This document shows positions 45,177-54,768 of a DNA stretch of 64,000 nucleotides, in pieces (the first letter of the stretch is position 1; the number at the start of each line of letters is the position of its first letter). The notes below the pieces were generated by a model that was not told where the DNA came from, made no database searches, and saw only the letters and a list, made by a program, of their open reading frames with translations. A program made the position numbers and the translations under genes. The DNA is taken from assembly GCA_041397645.1 (NCBI GenBank), contig JAWKWE010000004.1, positions 1,798,001 through 1,862,000 of the forward strand, given 5' to 3'. The stretch comes from Hyphomicrobiaceae bacterium. GTDB lineage: Bacteria; Pseudomonadota; Alphaproteobacteria; Rhizobiales; Hyphomicrobiaceae.

Positions 45177-45581
45177 TTAGACCTGTTCAAGTTCGGTCAA
45201 GGTGCCGAGAAAGTCCTTGGGATGGAGGAACAATACCGGCTTGCCATGTGCGCCGATCTTGGGCTCACCGTCGCCCAGCACCCGCGCACCTTGCGCCTTG
45301 AGCTGATCGCGCGCGGCGATGATGTCGTCCACCTCGTAGCAGACGTGATGGATGCCGCCATCGGGGTTCTTATCGACGAACTTCGCAATCGGGGAGTTTT
45401 CACCGAGCGGCTCGAGAAATTCGATCTTGGTATTGGGCAGCTCGACGAAAACGACCGTGACCCCGTGCTCCGGCTGCGCGGTGGGCTCGGTCACTTTGGC
45501 TCCAAGCGCGTTGCGATAGACGGCCGTCGCTTTGGCCAGATCCTTGACCGCGATCGCCACATGGTTAAGCCGTCCGATCAT
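45177..45581 (-). CDS. mce: Methylmalonyl-CoA epimerase
   Basis: Glyoxalase-fold metal enzyme interconverting (R)- and (S)-methylmalonyl-CoA in propionyl-CoA metabolism. The product has 134 residues with paired beta-alpha-beta modules: GRLNHVAIAVKDLAKATA with metal ligand His7, VELPNTKIEFLEPLG, GGIHHVCYEVDDI with a second histidine, and the C-terminal FLHPKDFLGTLTELEQV with the glutamate. It lies between rnj and the DUF1467 gene, 80 bases after rnj. Confidence 0.95.
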   Translation of the reverse strand: MIGRLNHVAIAVKDLAKATAVYRNALGAKVTEPTAQPEHGVTVVFVELPNTKIEFLEPLGENSPIAKFVDKNPDGGIHHVCYEVDDIIAARDQLKAQGARVLGDGEPKIGAHGKPVLFLHPKDFLGTLTELEQV

Positions 45582-45661
45582 CTTTCGATATCTCCTTGCC
45601 GAGTTCGCCAGGCCAATTTCAGGCCGTCGTGTTCCTGTTTCTGGCCGCTTTATAAATGTCC

Positions 45662-47392
45662 TCAGCGCACGGCGTCCACTACCGAGATCAGCACCTTGAC
45701 GATGGGCCTTTTGCCCCAGGCCTCGTTGATCGCAGACCGCACGGATCGGAACACAGCGTCGCGAACCATCTCGACGTCGGTGCGCCGTTTGGGCGGAATG
45801 GATCGCAATGTGCCGTCGATGGCGTCCAGCACGACTTCGCCCATTGGCTCACCGTCGGCGGCCGCTGAAGGAATGCCGTCCAGCACGACCTGAGGCTCGC
45901 ACAAAATGTCTCCGCGCCGCGAGACCGTCATCGCCACCACCACTATGCCGGCAAACGAAAGCTTGCGGCGTGCGCGAACGGGCCCATCGGCGTCAGGCAC
46001 GATAAGATTGCCATCGCGATAGAGGCGTCCGACCGGCGCTTCGTCGATCAGACCCGTAGGCGCAGGCCATATCTTGAGCATCTCACCGCTCAGCAGCGTA
46101 AACGCTTCTTCGACGCCCATGGCGCGGGCCAACTCGGCATGGGCTTTCAGATGGCGGGCCTCGCCGTGCATTGGCACACTTATTCGCGGCCTGAGCCAGG
46201 AATACATGTCGCGCAACTCGTCGCGACGCGGATGGCCGGTGACGTGAACCAGCGCCTCCGCGTCGGTTATGATATCGACGCCGCGGCGCGCCAGGTTGTT
46301 CTGTACCTTGCCAACAGCCTTCTCGTTGCCGGGAATGGTACGCGAGGAGAAAATCGCCAAATCACCCTTGTCGAGCGAAATGTCGGGATGCTCGCCTTCA
46401 GCTACGCGCGCCATGGCCGCCCGCGGCTCGCCCTGACTTCCGGTACACAAGATCACGGCTTCGTCCGAAGACAAATCGTCGAAATATTGCTGGTCGAGGT
46501 ATGAAAAGCCTTCGTGCAGATATCCGGTATCGACAGCGACCGATATCACGCGATGAAGCGCGCGGCCTGCGACGACCAGCTTGCGGTTGGCAGAACTCGT
46601 CGCATCGGCGATAGCCTTGATGCGGGCGACGTTTGACGCAAATGTCGTCACCGCAACGCGGCGTGAAGCGTTTCGAATGATGGTTGCAAGTGATCTGGAA
46701 ACATCCGTCTCCGATGGAGAGCGCCCTTCACGAAGCGCATTGGTGCTGTCGCAGATAAGCGCCAGCACACCCTCCTCTCCCAGTGCCTTGAGTTTGGCTT
46801 CGTCGGGTGGCGCTCCGACGAGGGGCGTCGTATCGAGCTTCCAATCGCCTGTGTGAAAGATGAGCCCTGCGGGCGTGCGAATGGCCAGTCCGCTGGGCTC
46901 GGGGATGGAGTGTGCAAGAGTTACGAACTCGACGTCGAAGGGGCCGACCGTCACGCGGCCGCCAAGCGGCAAGACCTTGATCGGCACCGAAGGAATACGC
47001 CCGAATTCGGCAAGTTTGGAGCGCACCATGCCGGCGGTGAACGCGGTGGCGAAGATTGGGCAGTTGAGTTGCGGCCACAGCTCCAGCACGGCACCGATAT
47101 GGTCTTCATGGGCATGGGTCAAGACGAGACCAACAAGCGATTGGCGCTCTGAAGCGATGAAGCGCAAGTCGGGAAGGACAACATCGGCGCCCGGCTCAGC
47201 TTCGCCCGGAAAAGTAATGCCAAGGTCCACCATTAGCCACTGGCGCGCCTCTGGCGGACCGAAGCCGTACAGGTAGACGTTCATGCCGATTTCGCCGAGA
47301 CCGCCCAGCGCCATGAACACGAGTTCGTCGCCGCCGCTCTGTCCTGTCTGCCGCCTTGCAGCCGAACTCTTGTTCTTCTTCTTTGACGTCAT
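45662..47392 (-). CDS. rnj: Ribonuclease J
   Basis: Zinc-dependent endo- and 5'-exoribonuclease for mRNA decay and rRNA maturation. The product has 576 residues. The metallo-beta-lactamase motif is LTHAHEDHIGAV near residue 92, with HTGDWKLDTTPLV and the beta-CASP region (LCTGSQGEPRAAMARVAEG) following. HVTGHPRRDEL is the C-terminal metal motif. Its ATG overlaps the birA stop (ATGA), so translation is coupled. RNase J is the normal partner of RNase E in alphaproteobacteria. Confidence 0.96.
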   Translation of the reverse strand: MTSKKKNKSSAARRQTGQSGGDELVFMALGGLGEIGMNVYLYGFGPPEARQWLMVDLGITFPGEAEPGADVVLPDLRFIASERQSLVGLVLTHAHEDHIGAVLELWPQLNCPIFATAFTAGMVRSKLAEFGRIPSVPIKVLPLGGRVTVGPFDVEFVTLAHSIPEPSGLAIRTPAGLIFHTGDWKLDTTPLVGAPPDEAKLKALGEEGVLALICDSTNALREGRSPSETDVSRSLATIIRNASRRVAVTTFASNVARIKAIADATSSANRKLVVAGRALHRVISVAVDTGYLHEGFSYLDQQYFDDLSSDEAVILCTGSQGEPRAAMARVAEGEHPDISLDKGDLAIFSSRTIPGNEKAVGKVQNNLARRGVDIITDAEALVHVTGHPRRDELRDMYSWLRPRISVPMHGEARHLKAHAELARAMGVEEAFTLLSGEMLKIWPAPTGLIDEAPVGRLYRDGNLIVPDADGPVRARRKLSFAGIVVVAMTVSRRGDILCEPQVVLDGIPSAAADGEPMGEVVLDAIDGTLRSIPPKRRTDVEMVRDAVFRSVRSAINEAWGKRPIVKVLISVVDAVR

Positions 47393-48162
47393 CGTTCTTT
47401 CGGCCCACGTGGCGTTGATCCGTCCAGCGCGACATCTCCAAAATTGAACGTTTCGAGGCGACCTCCGACGGCCGCCAGCAACGCTCCTGACTCGTTCAGT
47501 CCCTGATAGTTTCCCGATAGCGTGGTATCGCCAGCGGTGATCGTGATGGGCTGGCCCAGCGGCCCGGCGCGTTCAAGCCAACGTTCCCGAATAGCAGAAA
47601 AAGCGCGCCCTTCATCCCAAGATTGAATCCACCTCTGGCAGCTATCGGCCAACGCCGCAAGGATCATTTCCGCATTCGCGCTCTGCATTTCAAGGCCAAG
47701 CGAGGTAACTGGCCGGTCGATTTCCGGCACGTGCATAATATTTAGTCCAAAGCCTGAAACGACAACGAGACCGCGCTCGGGCAAAACCGTACTTTCTATG
47801 AGTATGCCACCGATCTTCGCGTCACCTACCATAAGATCGTTGGGCCACTTGAGACGTAAACGTTCTTTTTTAGCAAGATCCGTTAACTCTGATACCGCCT
47901 CGTAAAGAGCCAGACCGGCGACGAGTGCGATTTGTCCGGCGCTGGCTAAAGGCGCTGCGCATTTGAACGCAAGGCTGGCGTGCAGATTTCCCTCAGGCGA
48001 CACCCATGCACGTCCTGCCCTTCCGCGGCCTTGCGTCTGCCGTTCAGCAACCACCCAAAGCGGTAACGGCTCGCCATCCAGAGCGAGCCGCATTGCATCT
48101 TTGTTGGTCGAGCCCGTCTCAGACAGACGAATAATCCTGTGCGCCCGGCTCATGCGATCCAA
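47389..48162 (-). CDS. birA: Biotin-[acetyl-CoA-carboxylase] ligase
   Basis: Attaches biotin to the biotin carboxyl carrier protein. The product has 257 residues if started at the TTG at 48162 (GAGG five bases upstream), or 254 from the ATG at 48153. The biotinoyl-AMP loop is AERQTQGRGRAGRAWVSP, with RLKWPNDLMVGDAKIGGIL and a C-terminal SH3-like domain (ITAGDTTLSGNYQGLNESG). There is no N-terminal DNA-binding domain, so it is a group I ligase without repressor function. It lies between nuoN and rnj. Confidence 0.95.
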   Translation of the reverse strand: MDRMSRAHRIIRLSETGSTNKDAMRLALDGEPLPLWVVAERQTQGRGRAGRAWVSPEGNLHASLAFKCAAPLASAGQIALVAGLALYEAVSELTDLAKKERLRLKWPNDLMVGDAKIGGILIESTVLPERGLVVVSGFGLNIMHVPEIDRPVTSLGLEMQSANAEMILAALADSCQRWIQSWDEGRAFSAIRERWLERAGPLGQPITITAGDTTLSGNYQGLNESGALLAAVGGRLETFNFGDVALDGSTPRGPKER

Positions 48163-48169
48163 GAGCGCC

Positions 48170-49639
48170 TCACGTTGGTCCCGCTCCTATGAGAGCTGAC
48201 GCCGCCGCTGTTGCCGCATCGAAGACCGTACCGCCGACGATCGGAAGCACGAAGCCAACGATAAGCAGCGCGGCAAGGCTCATGACCAAAAGGGCCTTGC
48301 CTTCAACCGGCTCGAACGGCGCGGCTGGTTCGTCGAAGAACATGATCTTGACGATGCGCAAATAGTAGAACGCGCCGATCACGCTTGCGACGACACCGAT
48401 GACCGCCAATGGATAAAGGCCCGCCTTGATTGCCGGCAGGAAGGCGTACCACTTGGCCCAGAAGCCAGCGAGCGGCGGAATGCCGGCCAGCGAGAACATC
48501 AAGATGGCAAACACGGTGGCAAGCCGCAGATCCGTTCTCGACAATCCGGCAAGCTCCGAAATGTCCTCGACGTTCTCGCCGTTGCGGCGCATCGACAAAA
48601 CGCATGCGAAAGCGCCCAACGTCATCAGGACGTAGATTGCCAGATAGATGAGAACACCTGCGGTGCCTTCCGCGTTGTTGGCGGCGAGCCCGACGAGCGC
48701 GAAGCCGACGTGACCAATGGACGAGTATGCCAGCAGCCGCTTGATGTTGGTCTGGCCGATTGCGGCAAACGCACCCAGAACCATCGACGCGATCGAAAGG
48801 AAGATGACGATCTGCTGCCACTGCGCGGCTACTGACGGCATGGCCGCCTGGGTAAAGCGGATGAGGAGCGCCATCGCGGCGACTTTTGGAGCGGCCGCGA
48901 AGAAGGCCGTTACCGGCGTCGGCGCACCCTGATAGACGTCGGGCGTCCACATGTGGAAGGGCACGGCGGAAACCTTGAAGGCAAGGCCAACCAGCACGAA
49001 CACCAGACCGGCAATGAGCCCGACATTCTGGGCCATGCCATCAGCCTGTACAGCCGTGGCGATCTCGGCGTATCCGGTCGAGCCCGTAATCCCGTAAAGC
49101 AGCGACGCGCCGTAAAGCAACATTCCGGACGACAGCGCGCCAAGCACAAAATACTTGAGTCCGGCTTCGCTGGAGCGCACGTCGTCACGCTTGAAGGCGG
49201 CGACAACGTAGAGCGCGAGGCTTTGCAGCTCAAGACCAAGATAAAGAGCAATCAGGTCGTTGGCCGATACCATCATGAGCATGCCCAAGGTGGCGATCAG
49301 CACCAGCACCGGATACTCAAAGAACAGGATCTTGGCCCGCGCAAAGTCGTTGAAGGTAAGCAGCAGAGCAAAGCCTGAGCCCACAATAACCAAAAGCTTG
49401 AGAAAGCGCGTCGCACCGTCCTTTACGAATGCGCCGTCAAACAGCACTTCCTTGCTGCCTGTCTGATTAAGCACGAGCACGAAAGCCGCCACGAGGACGG
49501 CGAGTGCAAGCCACCCGATCGTCCTGCCTGCGGCGTCCTTGTCAGGCATGAACGCTCCCAACATAAGAAGCACAATGGCGCCGAGGGCGACCATCAGCTC
49601 TGGATAAACAGGAGCGAGAGAAGAAAGGTCCATTCGCAA
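48170..49639 (-). CDS. nuoN: NADH-quinone oxidoreductase subunit N
   Basis: Antiporter-like membrane subunit of complex I, one of three proton-pumping units. The product has 489 residues with about 14 helices. A lysine in the PFHMWTPDVYQGAPTPVTAF motif region and GQTNIKRLLAYSSIGHVGF are the Mrp-family landmarks. It begins seven bases after nuoM and precedes birA by eight bases. It is the last gene of the nuo string. Confidence 0.97.
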   Translation of the reverse strand: MRMDLSSLAPVYPELMVALGAIVLLMLGAFMPDKDAAGRTIGWLALAVLVAAFVLVLNQTGSKEVLFDGAFVKDGATRFLKLLVIVGSGFALLLTFNDFARAKILFFEYPVLVLIATLGMLMMVSANDLIALYLGLELQSLALYVVAAFKRDDVRSSEAGLKYFVLGALSSGMLLYGASLLYGITGSTGYAEIATAVQADGMAQNVGLIAGLVFVLVGLAFKVSAVPFHMWTPDVYQGAPTPVTAFFAAAPKVAAMALLIRFTQAAMPSVAAQWQQIVIFLSIASMVLGAFAAIGQTNIKRLLAYSSIGHVGFALVGLAANNAEGTAGVLIYLAIYVLMTLGAFACVLSMRRNGENVEDISELAGLSRTDLRLATVFAILMFSLAGIPPLAGFWAKWYAFLPAIKAGLYPLAVIGVVASVIGAFYYLRIVKIMFFDEPAAPFEPVEGKALLVMSLAALLIVGFVLPIVGGTVFDAATAAASALIGAGPT

Positions 49640-49645
49640 GCGTCC

Positions 49646-51133
49646 TTATTGACCGAGCATAGCGGCCGCGGGCTTCAATGCGGCTTCATAGTTGGCGACG
49701 AGATTCTTGACTGACGCTCCGGTGACATCGAGCACGGGCGCAGGATAAATACCGTAGAAGATGGTCAGCAGAACGAGCGGCGCGAGAATTACGATTTCGC
49801 GAGGCGAGAGATCGAGCAGCGCCTTGAGCTTCGGCTTATCGAGCTCCCCGAAGATGACCCGGCGATAAAGGTAAAGCGCATAGGCTGCCGAGAGGATCAC
49901 GCCGGTCGTACCGAGGATCGCAACCCAGGTATTGGCTTTGAAAGCCGACAGCAGCGTCAAAAACTCGCCGATAAAACCACTCGTGCCCGGCAGTCCGACG
50001 TTCGCCATTGTGAACACCATGAACGCGACCGCATACTTAGGCATCCGCTCGACAAGCCCGCCATAGGCCGCGATCTCGCGCGTGTGTGTACGGTCGTAGA
50101 CCACGCCGACACAAAGGAAAAGCGCAGCCGATACGATACCGTGCGACAGCATCTGAAAGATCGCGCCGTCAATGCCCTGCTGTGAGGCTGTGAAGATACC
50201 CATGGTCACGTAGCCCATATGGGCAACCGACGAATAGGCGATGAGCTTCTTGATATCCTCCTGCACCAGCGCAACCAGAGACGTGTAGATGATTGCGATG
50301 ATCGACAAAGAGAACACGAGGGGCGCAAGCTGCTCGGAGGCGATCGGGAACATCGGCAGCGAGAAGCGAAGGAACCCGTAGCCGCCCATCTTCAACAGAA
50401 TGCCGGCCAGAATGACCGAGCCTGCGGTCGGGGCTTCAACGTGTGCATCCGGCAACCAGGTATGAACCGGCCACATCGGCATCTTGACTGCGAACGAGGC
50501 GAAGAACGCCAGCCACAGCCACCACTGCATGTCGGCCGGGAACGTGGTCGATAGAAGCGTGGGAATATCTGTGGTGCCCGCATGCCAGTACATCGCCATC
50601 ATGGCGAGCAGCATGAGAACCGATCCCAGCAGGGTATAGAGGAAGAACTTGAACGACGCATAGACACGCCGCTTGCCGCCCCACACGCCGATGATGAGAA
50701 ACATCGGGATGAGGCCGCCTTCGAAGAACAGATAGAACAGAACGATGTCGAGCGCGCAGAAGACGCCTAGCATCAGCGTTTCGAGCACCAGGAAAGCGAT
50801 CATGTATTCCTTGACGCGATCCTGCACGCTCTCCCAGGAGGCCAGAATGCACAGCGGCATTAGGAACGTCGTCAGAATAACGAACAGCATCGAGATGCCG
50901 TCGACGCCCATCTTGTATTTCAGACCGCCGAGCCAAGCGTAGTCCTCGACGAACTGGAAGCCCGGATTGGTCTTGTCGAAATTGATCCAGATGATCAGCG
51001 AAACGGCGAACGTGATGATCGTCGTCCACAGCGCCACCCAGCGCGCGTTGCCCTTCGCCTCGCTGTTGAGGAAGGCGATGATGATGGCCCCCGCCAATGG
51101 CAGGAAGGTTACGATGGAAAGGATGTTATTCAT
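49646..51133 (-). CDS. nuoM: NADH-quinone oxidoreductase subunit M
   Basis: Antiporter-like proton-pumping subunit of complex I. The product has 495 residues. Landmarks are YKMGVDGISMLFVILTTF, PVHTWLPDAHVEAPTAGSV, and EDIKKLIAYSSVAHMGYV with a conserved lysine. Its ATG overlaps the nuoL stop (ATGA), and nuoN follows after six bases, so the pumping subunits are translated as a coupled set. Confidence 0.98.
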   Translation of the reverse strand: MNNILSIVTFLPLAGAIIIAFLNSEAKGNARWVALWTTIITFAVSLIIWINFDKTNPGFQFVEDYAWLGGLKYKMGVDGISMLFVILTTFLMPLCILASWESVQDRVKEYMIAFLVLETLMLGVFCALDIVLFYLFFEGGLIPMFLIIGVWGGKRRVYASFKFFLYTLLGSVLMLLAMMAMYWHAGTTDIPTLLSTTFPADMQWWLWLAFFASFAVKMPMWPVHTWLPDAHVEAPTAGSVILAGILLKMGGYGFLRFSLPMFPIASEQLAPLVFSLSIIAIIYTSLVALVQEDIKKLIAYSSVAHMGYVTMGIFTASQQGIDGAIFQMLSHGIVSAALFLCVGVVYDRTHTREIAAYGGLVERMPKYAVAFMVFTMANVGLPGTSGFIGEFLTLLSAFKANTWVAILGTTGVILSAAYALYLYRRVIFGELDKPKLKALLDLSPREIVILAPLVLLTIFYGIYPAPVLDVTGASVKNLVANYEAALKPAAAMLGQ

Positions 51134-53082
51134 CGCACGAACCCGCCGTTGACGTAGGTGAAGTAGCTGAGCAGCAACGCCAGGCCGATCAACATGGCGA
51201 AGGCGTAGTGGTAGACGTAGCCGGTCTGCAGCTTGACGATGCGTCCCGTAACGCGGCCGACCGTTGAGGCCGTGCCGTCGATCGCGCCATCGATGACTGC
51301 CCCGTCACCGCCCTTCCAAAACAGGCGTCCAAGAGCGAACGCCGGCTTGACGAAGATGAAGTTGTAGAGCTCGTCGAAATACCACTTGTGGAGCAGGAAG
51401 AGATAGATCGGACGGAACGCTTTTGCCGTTGCCGCGGGTAATGAAGGCACTGCGATGTAATAGAGATAGGCCAAGCCCAACCCTAAAAGCATCGCAATAA
51501 AGGGGGCGAAGCCGACCCACTCCGGTGTCTCGTGCATGGCGTGCAGGATGTGGTTGTGCTCGCCTGTTCGGATGGCTGCGCCCCAGAATGCGCTTTGGTC
51601 GTGACCAATGAAGTAAGGCGCGAAGATAACACCGGCCAGCACAGCGCCAAGCGACAACACCGCGAGCGGGATCAGCATCACATTCGGGCTCTCGTGAGCA
51701 TGATCGTAGGTATGATGATCGGCGCGCGTGGGACCGTGGAAGGTCATGAACATCAACCGCCACGAATAGAACGAGGTCATGAACGCCGCGATGACGAGCA
51801 GCCAGAAGGCGTAATCGTTCGGCGTGTGAGCCGCGTAAGCCGCTTCGATAATGGCATCCTTTGAATGGAACCCGGCAAAGCCGAACAGATGCGGGATTCC
51901 AACCCCCGTCAGCGCCAGCGTGCCGATCAGCATCGCGCCCCAGGTCAGCGGGATCTTGGCCCTTAGCCCACCCATCGCACGCATGTCTTGCTCATGGTGC
52001 ATGGCATGAATGACCGAGCCCGCGCCAAGGAACAGCAGCGCCTTAAAGAAGGCGTGCGTGAACAGGTGGAAGATGCCCGCCCCGTAAGCACCAACGCCGC
52101 ACGCAACGAACATGTAGCCGAGCTGCGAGCAGGTCGAATAAGCGATCACGCGCTTGATATCGTTTTGCACGAGGCCGACCGTTGCGGCGAAGAATGCCGT
52201 AATCGAACCGATCAAGGTCACGAACTTCAGCGCGTCGGGTGCGTATTCGAAGATCGGAGACAACCGTGCGACCATGAAGACGCCGGCAGTCACCATGGTC
52301 GCAGCATGGATGAGGGCAGAGACGGGTGTCGGACCTTCCATGGCGTCCGGCAGCCACGTATGAAGCAGGAACTGCGCAGACTTGCCCATGGCCCCCATGA
52401 ACAACAACAGCGCAATGGTGGTCAGGATATCGACCTCATAGCCCGCGAACATGAATGTCTTGCCCGCCATTCCTTCGGTCGCCGCAAAGATCGTGTCCAT
52501 GTTGATGGACTTGAAAACGTAAAACAGCGCGAAGATGCCGAGTGCGAACCCGAAGTCGCCGACACGGTTGACGACAAAGGCCTTGATGGCGGCAGCGTTC
52601 GCGGATGGCTTTTTGTACCAGAAGCCGATCAGCAAGTAGGACGCGAGGCCCACGCCTTCCCAACCGAAGAACATCTGCAACAGGTTATCGGACGTCACCA
52701 GCATAAGCATGGCGAACGTAAACAAGGACAAGTAGGCGAAGAACCTGGGCCTTGAATCGTCTTCGTGCATGTACCCAATGGAATACAGATGCACGAGCGA
52801 GGACACGGTCGTCACGACGACGAGCATCACCGCCGTGAGCGTGTCTATGCGGATGGACCAAGCGGTATCGAGTTCGCCCGACGTCACCCAGCGCAGCAGA
52901 TGAACCTTCTGCGTGGTGTGCGCGAACCCGACATCCGCGAAAACGATCCAGGACAGCAGCGCGCATATGCCGAGAAAAAGCGTTGTTATGATTTCGCTCG
53001 GCCGGTCGCCGATGATACGGCCGAACAACCCGGCGATCAGCGCGCCCAACAGAGGCAGCAGTACGATGGCTGTGTAAATCAT
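51130..53082 (-). CDS. nuoL: NADH-quinone oxidoreductase subunit L
   Basis: Distal antiporter-like subunit of complex I with the long lateral helix. The product has 650 residues. Landmarks are GWEGVGLASYLLIGFWYKKP, LLHTWLPDAMEGPTPVSALI and NDIKRVIAYSTCSQLGYMF. The C-terminal 150 residues form the amphipathic arm helix and a last helix ending FTYVNGGFVR. nuoK lies six bases upstream. Confidence 0.98.
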   Translation of the reverse strand: MIYTAIVLLPLLGALIAGLFGRIIGDRPSEIITTLFLGICALLSWIVFADVGFAHTTQKVHLLRWVTSGELDTAWSIRIDTLTAVMLVVVTTVSSLVHLYSIGYMHEDDSRPRFFAYLSLFTFAMLMLVTSDNLLQMFFGWEGVGLASYLLIGFWYKKPSANAAAIKAFVVNRVGDFGFALGIFALFYVFKSINMDTIFAATEGMAGKTFMFAGYEVDILTTIALLLFMGAMGKSAQFLLHTWLPDAMEGPTPVSALIHAATMVTAGVFMVARLSPIFEYAPDALKFVTLIGSITAFFAATVGLVQNDIKRVIAYSTCSQLGYMFVACGVGAYGAGIFHLFTHAFFKALLFLGAGSVIHAMHHEQDMRAMGGLRAKIPLTWGAMLIGTLALTGVGIPHLFGFAGFHSKDAIIEAAYAAHTPNDYAFWLLVIAAFMTSFYSWRLMFMTFHGPTRADHHTYDHAHESPNVMLIPLAVLSLGAVLAGVIFAPYFIGHDQSAFWGAAIRTGEHNHILHAMHETPEWVGFAPFIAMLLGLGLAYLYYIAVPSLPAATAKAFRPIYLFLLHKWYFDELYNFIFVKPAFALGRLFWKGGDGAVIDGAIDGTASTVGRVTGRIVKLQTGYVYHYAFAMLIGLALLLSYFTYVNGGFVR

Positions 53083-53088
53083 GCTGCC

Positions 53089-53397
53089 TCAGCCCTTCAT
53101 CTGGTTGATGTCTTCCACCGCGATCGATCCGCGGTTGCGGTAGTAGACGACGATAATCGCCAGTCCGATGGCCGCCTCGGCGGCCGCGACGGTCAGGATG
53201 AACAGCGTGAAGATCTGCCCGACGAGATCGCTGTTGAAATGAGAAAACGCGACGAGGTTGATGTTCACGGCGAGCAGCATCAGCTCCACCGACATCAAAA
53301 TGACGATGACGTTCTTGCGGTTGAGAAAGATGCCGAATATGCCAAGCGTGAACAGGCACGCGGCCACCGTCAGATAATGACCAAGTCCAATCGTCAT
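53089..53397 (-). CDS. nuoK: NADH-quinone oxidoreductase subunit K
   Basis: Small three-helix membrane subunit of complex I (ND4L). The product has 102 residues. The conserved glutamate in the membrane is in LMSVELMLLAVNINLVAF, with a second glutamate in TVAAAEAAIGLAIIVVYYR. Its ATG overlaps the stop of the preceding 76-residue gene (ATGA). Confidence 0.98.
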   Translation of the reverse strand: MTIGLGHYLTVAACLFTLGIFGIFLNRKNVIVILMSVELMLLAVNINLVAFSHFNSDLVGQIFTLFILTVAAAEAAIGLAIIVVYYRNRGSIAVEDINQMKG

Positions 53398-53624
53398 TGC
53401 ACCCCCTCGCGCGTCACTTGCGGCGTCCCGACGAAGAAGGACGCAATGTATCCGATCGCCATAACCACGATGAGCCCGCCGATTAGCAAATCGCGGGTCG
53501 ACATCATCCGCGCACCACGGGCTGCGCGCTTCTCGTCCCTGGCCTTTTGCGCAGCACGGCGACGAGCTTCGTCCAGGGACGTCACGTTGTCACCGCCATG
53601 ATCGTGGCCGTTCTTGAGGCTCAT
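53394..53624 (-). CDS. Hypothetical single-helix membrane protein inside the nuo operon
   Basis: Product of 76 residues, sandwiched between nuoJ and nuoK with ATGA overlaps at both ends, so it must be cotranslated with them. The N-terminal half is hydrophilic and basic (SLDEARRRAAQKARDEKRAA), starting with NGHDHGG. One membrane helix follows, DLLIGGLIVVMAIGYIASFF, with a short tail ending VTREGVQ. It is not a known core complex I subunit. The context suggests an accessory or assembly role, which is inference. Confidence 0.75.
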   Translation of the reverse strand: MSLKNGHDHGGDNVTSLDEARRRAAQKARDEKRAARGARMMSTRDLLIGGLIVVMAIGYIASFFVGTPQVTREGVQ

Positions 53625-54259
53625 TCTGCCGCCTCCGGCTTTCGGGCGGGTGGAATGTGGAACGTGCCCGACGGCACCTTCAGCACTTCGACACCGGTCG
53701 CCGGCGTGCGCGCAACCTGCTCGGAGATCGACTGGCGCTTGACGTTCTCGCGATGGCGCAGCGTCAGCACGATGGCGCCGATCATGGCGACCAGCAGCAC
53801 CATGCCCGCACCCTGGAAGAAGTAGACGTACTTTGTATAAAGCAGCTGACCGATCGCCTGGGTATTGGTAACGCCAGCGGGTATCGCAACGGCGGCAGCA
53901 CGGCTGGGCGAAACTGTGAGCCCGTGAAACCCGACAAGAGCGATGAGTTCTGCCAGGACAACGCCACCGACCAGAGCGCCGACGGGCGCGTTCTTGATCA
54001 GCCCCGCCTTCAGCTCGGCGAAATCGACGTCGAGCATCATGACGACGAACAAGAACAAAACCGCCACCGCGCCGACGTAAACGACGACGAGCAGCATGGC
54101 CAGGAACTCCGCTCCCAGCAGAATGAACAGTCCAGCCGCGTTGAAGAACGTTAAAATCAGAAACAGAACCGCGTGGACCGGGTTCTTGGCGAACACCACC
54201 ATCGCACCGGAAGCAACCGCAAGGATCGCGAACAGATAAAAGAAGAATGCTGTGGTCAT
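53621..54259 (-). CDS. nuoJ: NADH-quinone oxidoreductase subunit J
   Basis: Membrane subunit of complex I (ND6). The product has 212 residues from the ATG at 54259, with GAGGAG upstream; the open frame to 54412 runs over nuoI and is not family-like. Five helices are expected: FFFYLFAILAVASGAMVVF, HAVLFLILTFFNAAGLFILL, LAMLLVVVYVGAVAVLFLFV with the pi-bulge region, and two more. The C-terminal tail, rich in Pro, reaches into the next gene. It lies seven bases after nuoI. Confidence 0.96.
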   Translation of the reverse strand: MTTAFFFYLFAILAVASGAMVVFAKNPVHAVLFLILTFFNAAGLFILLGAEFLAMLLVVVYVGAVAVLFLFVVMMLDVDFAELKAGLIKNAPVGALVGGVVLAELIALVGFHGLTVSPSRAAAVAIPAGVTNTQAIGQLLYTKYVYFFQGAGMVLLVAMIGAIVLTLRHRENVKRQSISEQVARTPATGVEVLKVPSGTFHIPPARKPEAAE

Positions 54260-54266
54260 GCGCTCC

Positions 54267-54755
54267 TCACCGGTACTTCGCGTCGAGCGCGATGTTCTTG
54301 GCGATCTCGCGTTCCCAGCGGTCGCCGTTATCGAGGAGGCGCTGCTTGTCGTAGAACAGCTCCTCGCGCGTCTCGGTGGCAAACTCAAAGTTCGGCCCCT
54401 CGACGATTGCATCCACTGGGCAGGCCTCTTGGCACAGCCCGCAGTAGATGCACTTGGTCATGTCGATATCGTATCGGGTGGTGCGCCGCGTGCCGTCATT
54501 GCGGCGCGGGCCGGCCTCGATCGTGATTGCCTGGGCCGGGCAAATCGCCTCGCATAGTTTGCAGGCAATGCAGCGCTCTTCGCCGTTGGGATAGCGCCTC
54601 AGCGCATGTTCGCCGCGGAACCGGGGAGACAGCGGTCCCTTCTCATAAGGATAGTTCAGCGTCTTCTTGGGCGCGAAGAAGTAGCGCATCGTCAGGAAGA
54701 ACGCCGAAACGAACTCAGTCAAGAATAGCGATTTTACGCCCTGGGCGATATTCAT
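54267..54755 (-). CDS. nuoI: NADH-quinone oxidoreductase subunit I
   Basis: Peripheral-arm subunit carrying two [4Fe-4S] clusters (N6a, N6b). The product has 162 residues. The ferredoxin motifs are CIACKLCEAICPAQA and CIYCGLCQEACPVDA. The N-terminal amphipathic helix (SLFLTEFVSAFFLTMRYFF) anchors it to the membrane arm. It lies between the 62-residue membrane protein gene and nuoJ. Confidence 0.98.
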   Translation of the reverse strand: MNIAQGVKSLFLTEFVSAFFLTMRYFFAPKKTLNYPYEKGPLSPRFRGEHALRRYPNGEERCIACKLCEAICPAQAITIEAGPRRNDGTRRTTRYDIDMTKCIYCGLCQEACPVDAIVEGPNFEFATETREELFYDKQRLLDNGDRWEREIAKNIALDAKYR

Positions 54756-54768
54756 GAGCTTTCAGCCT

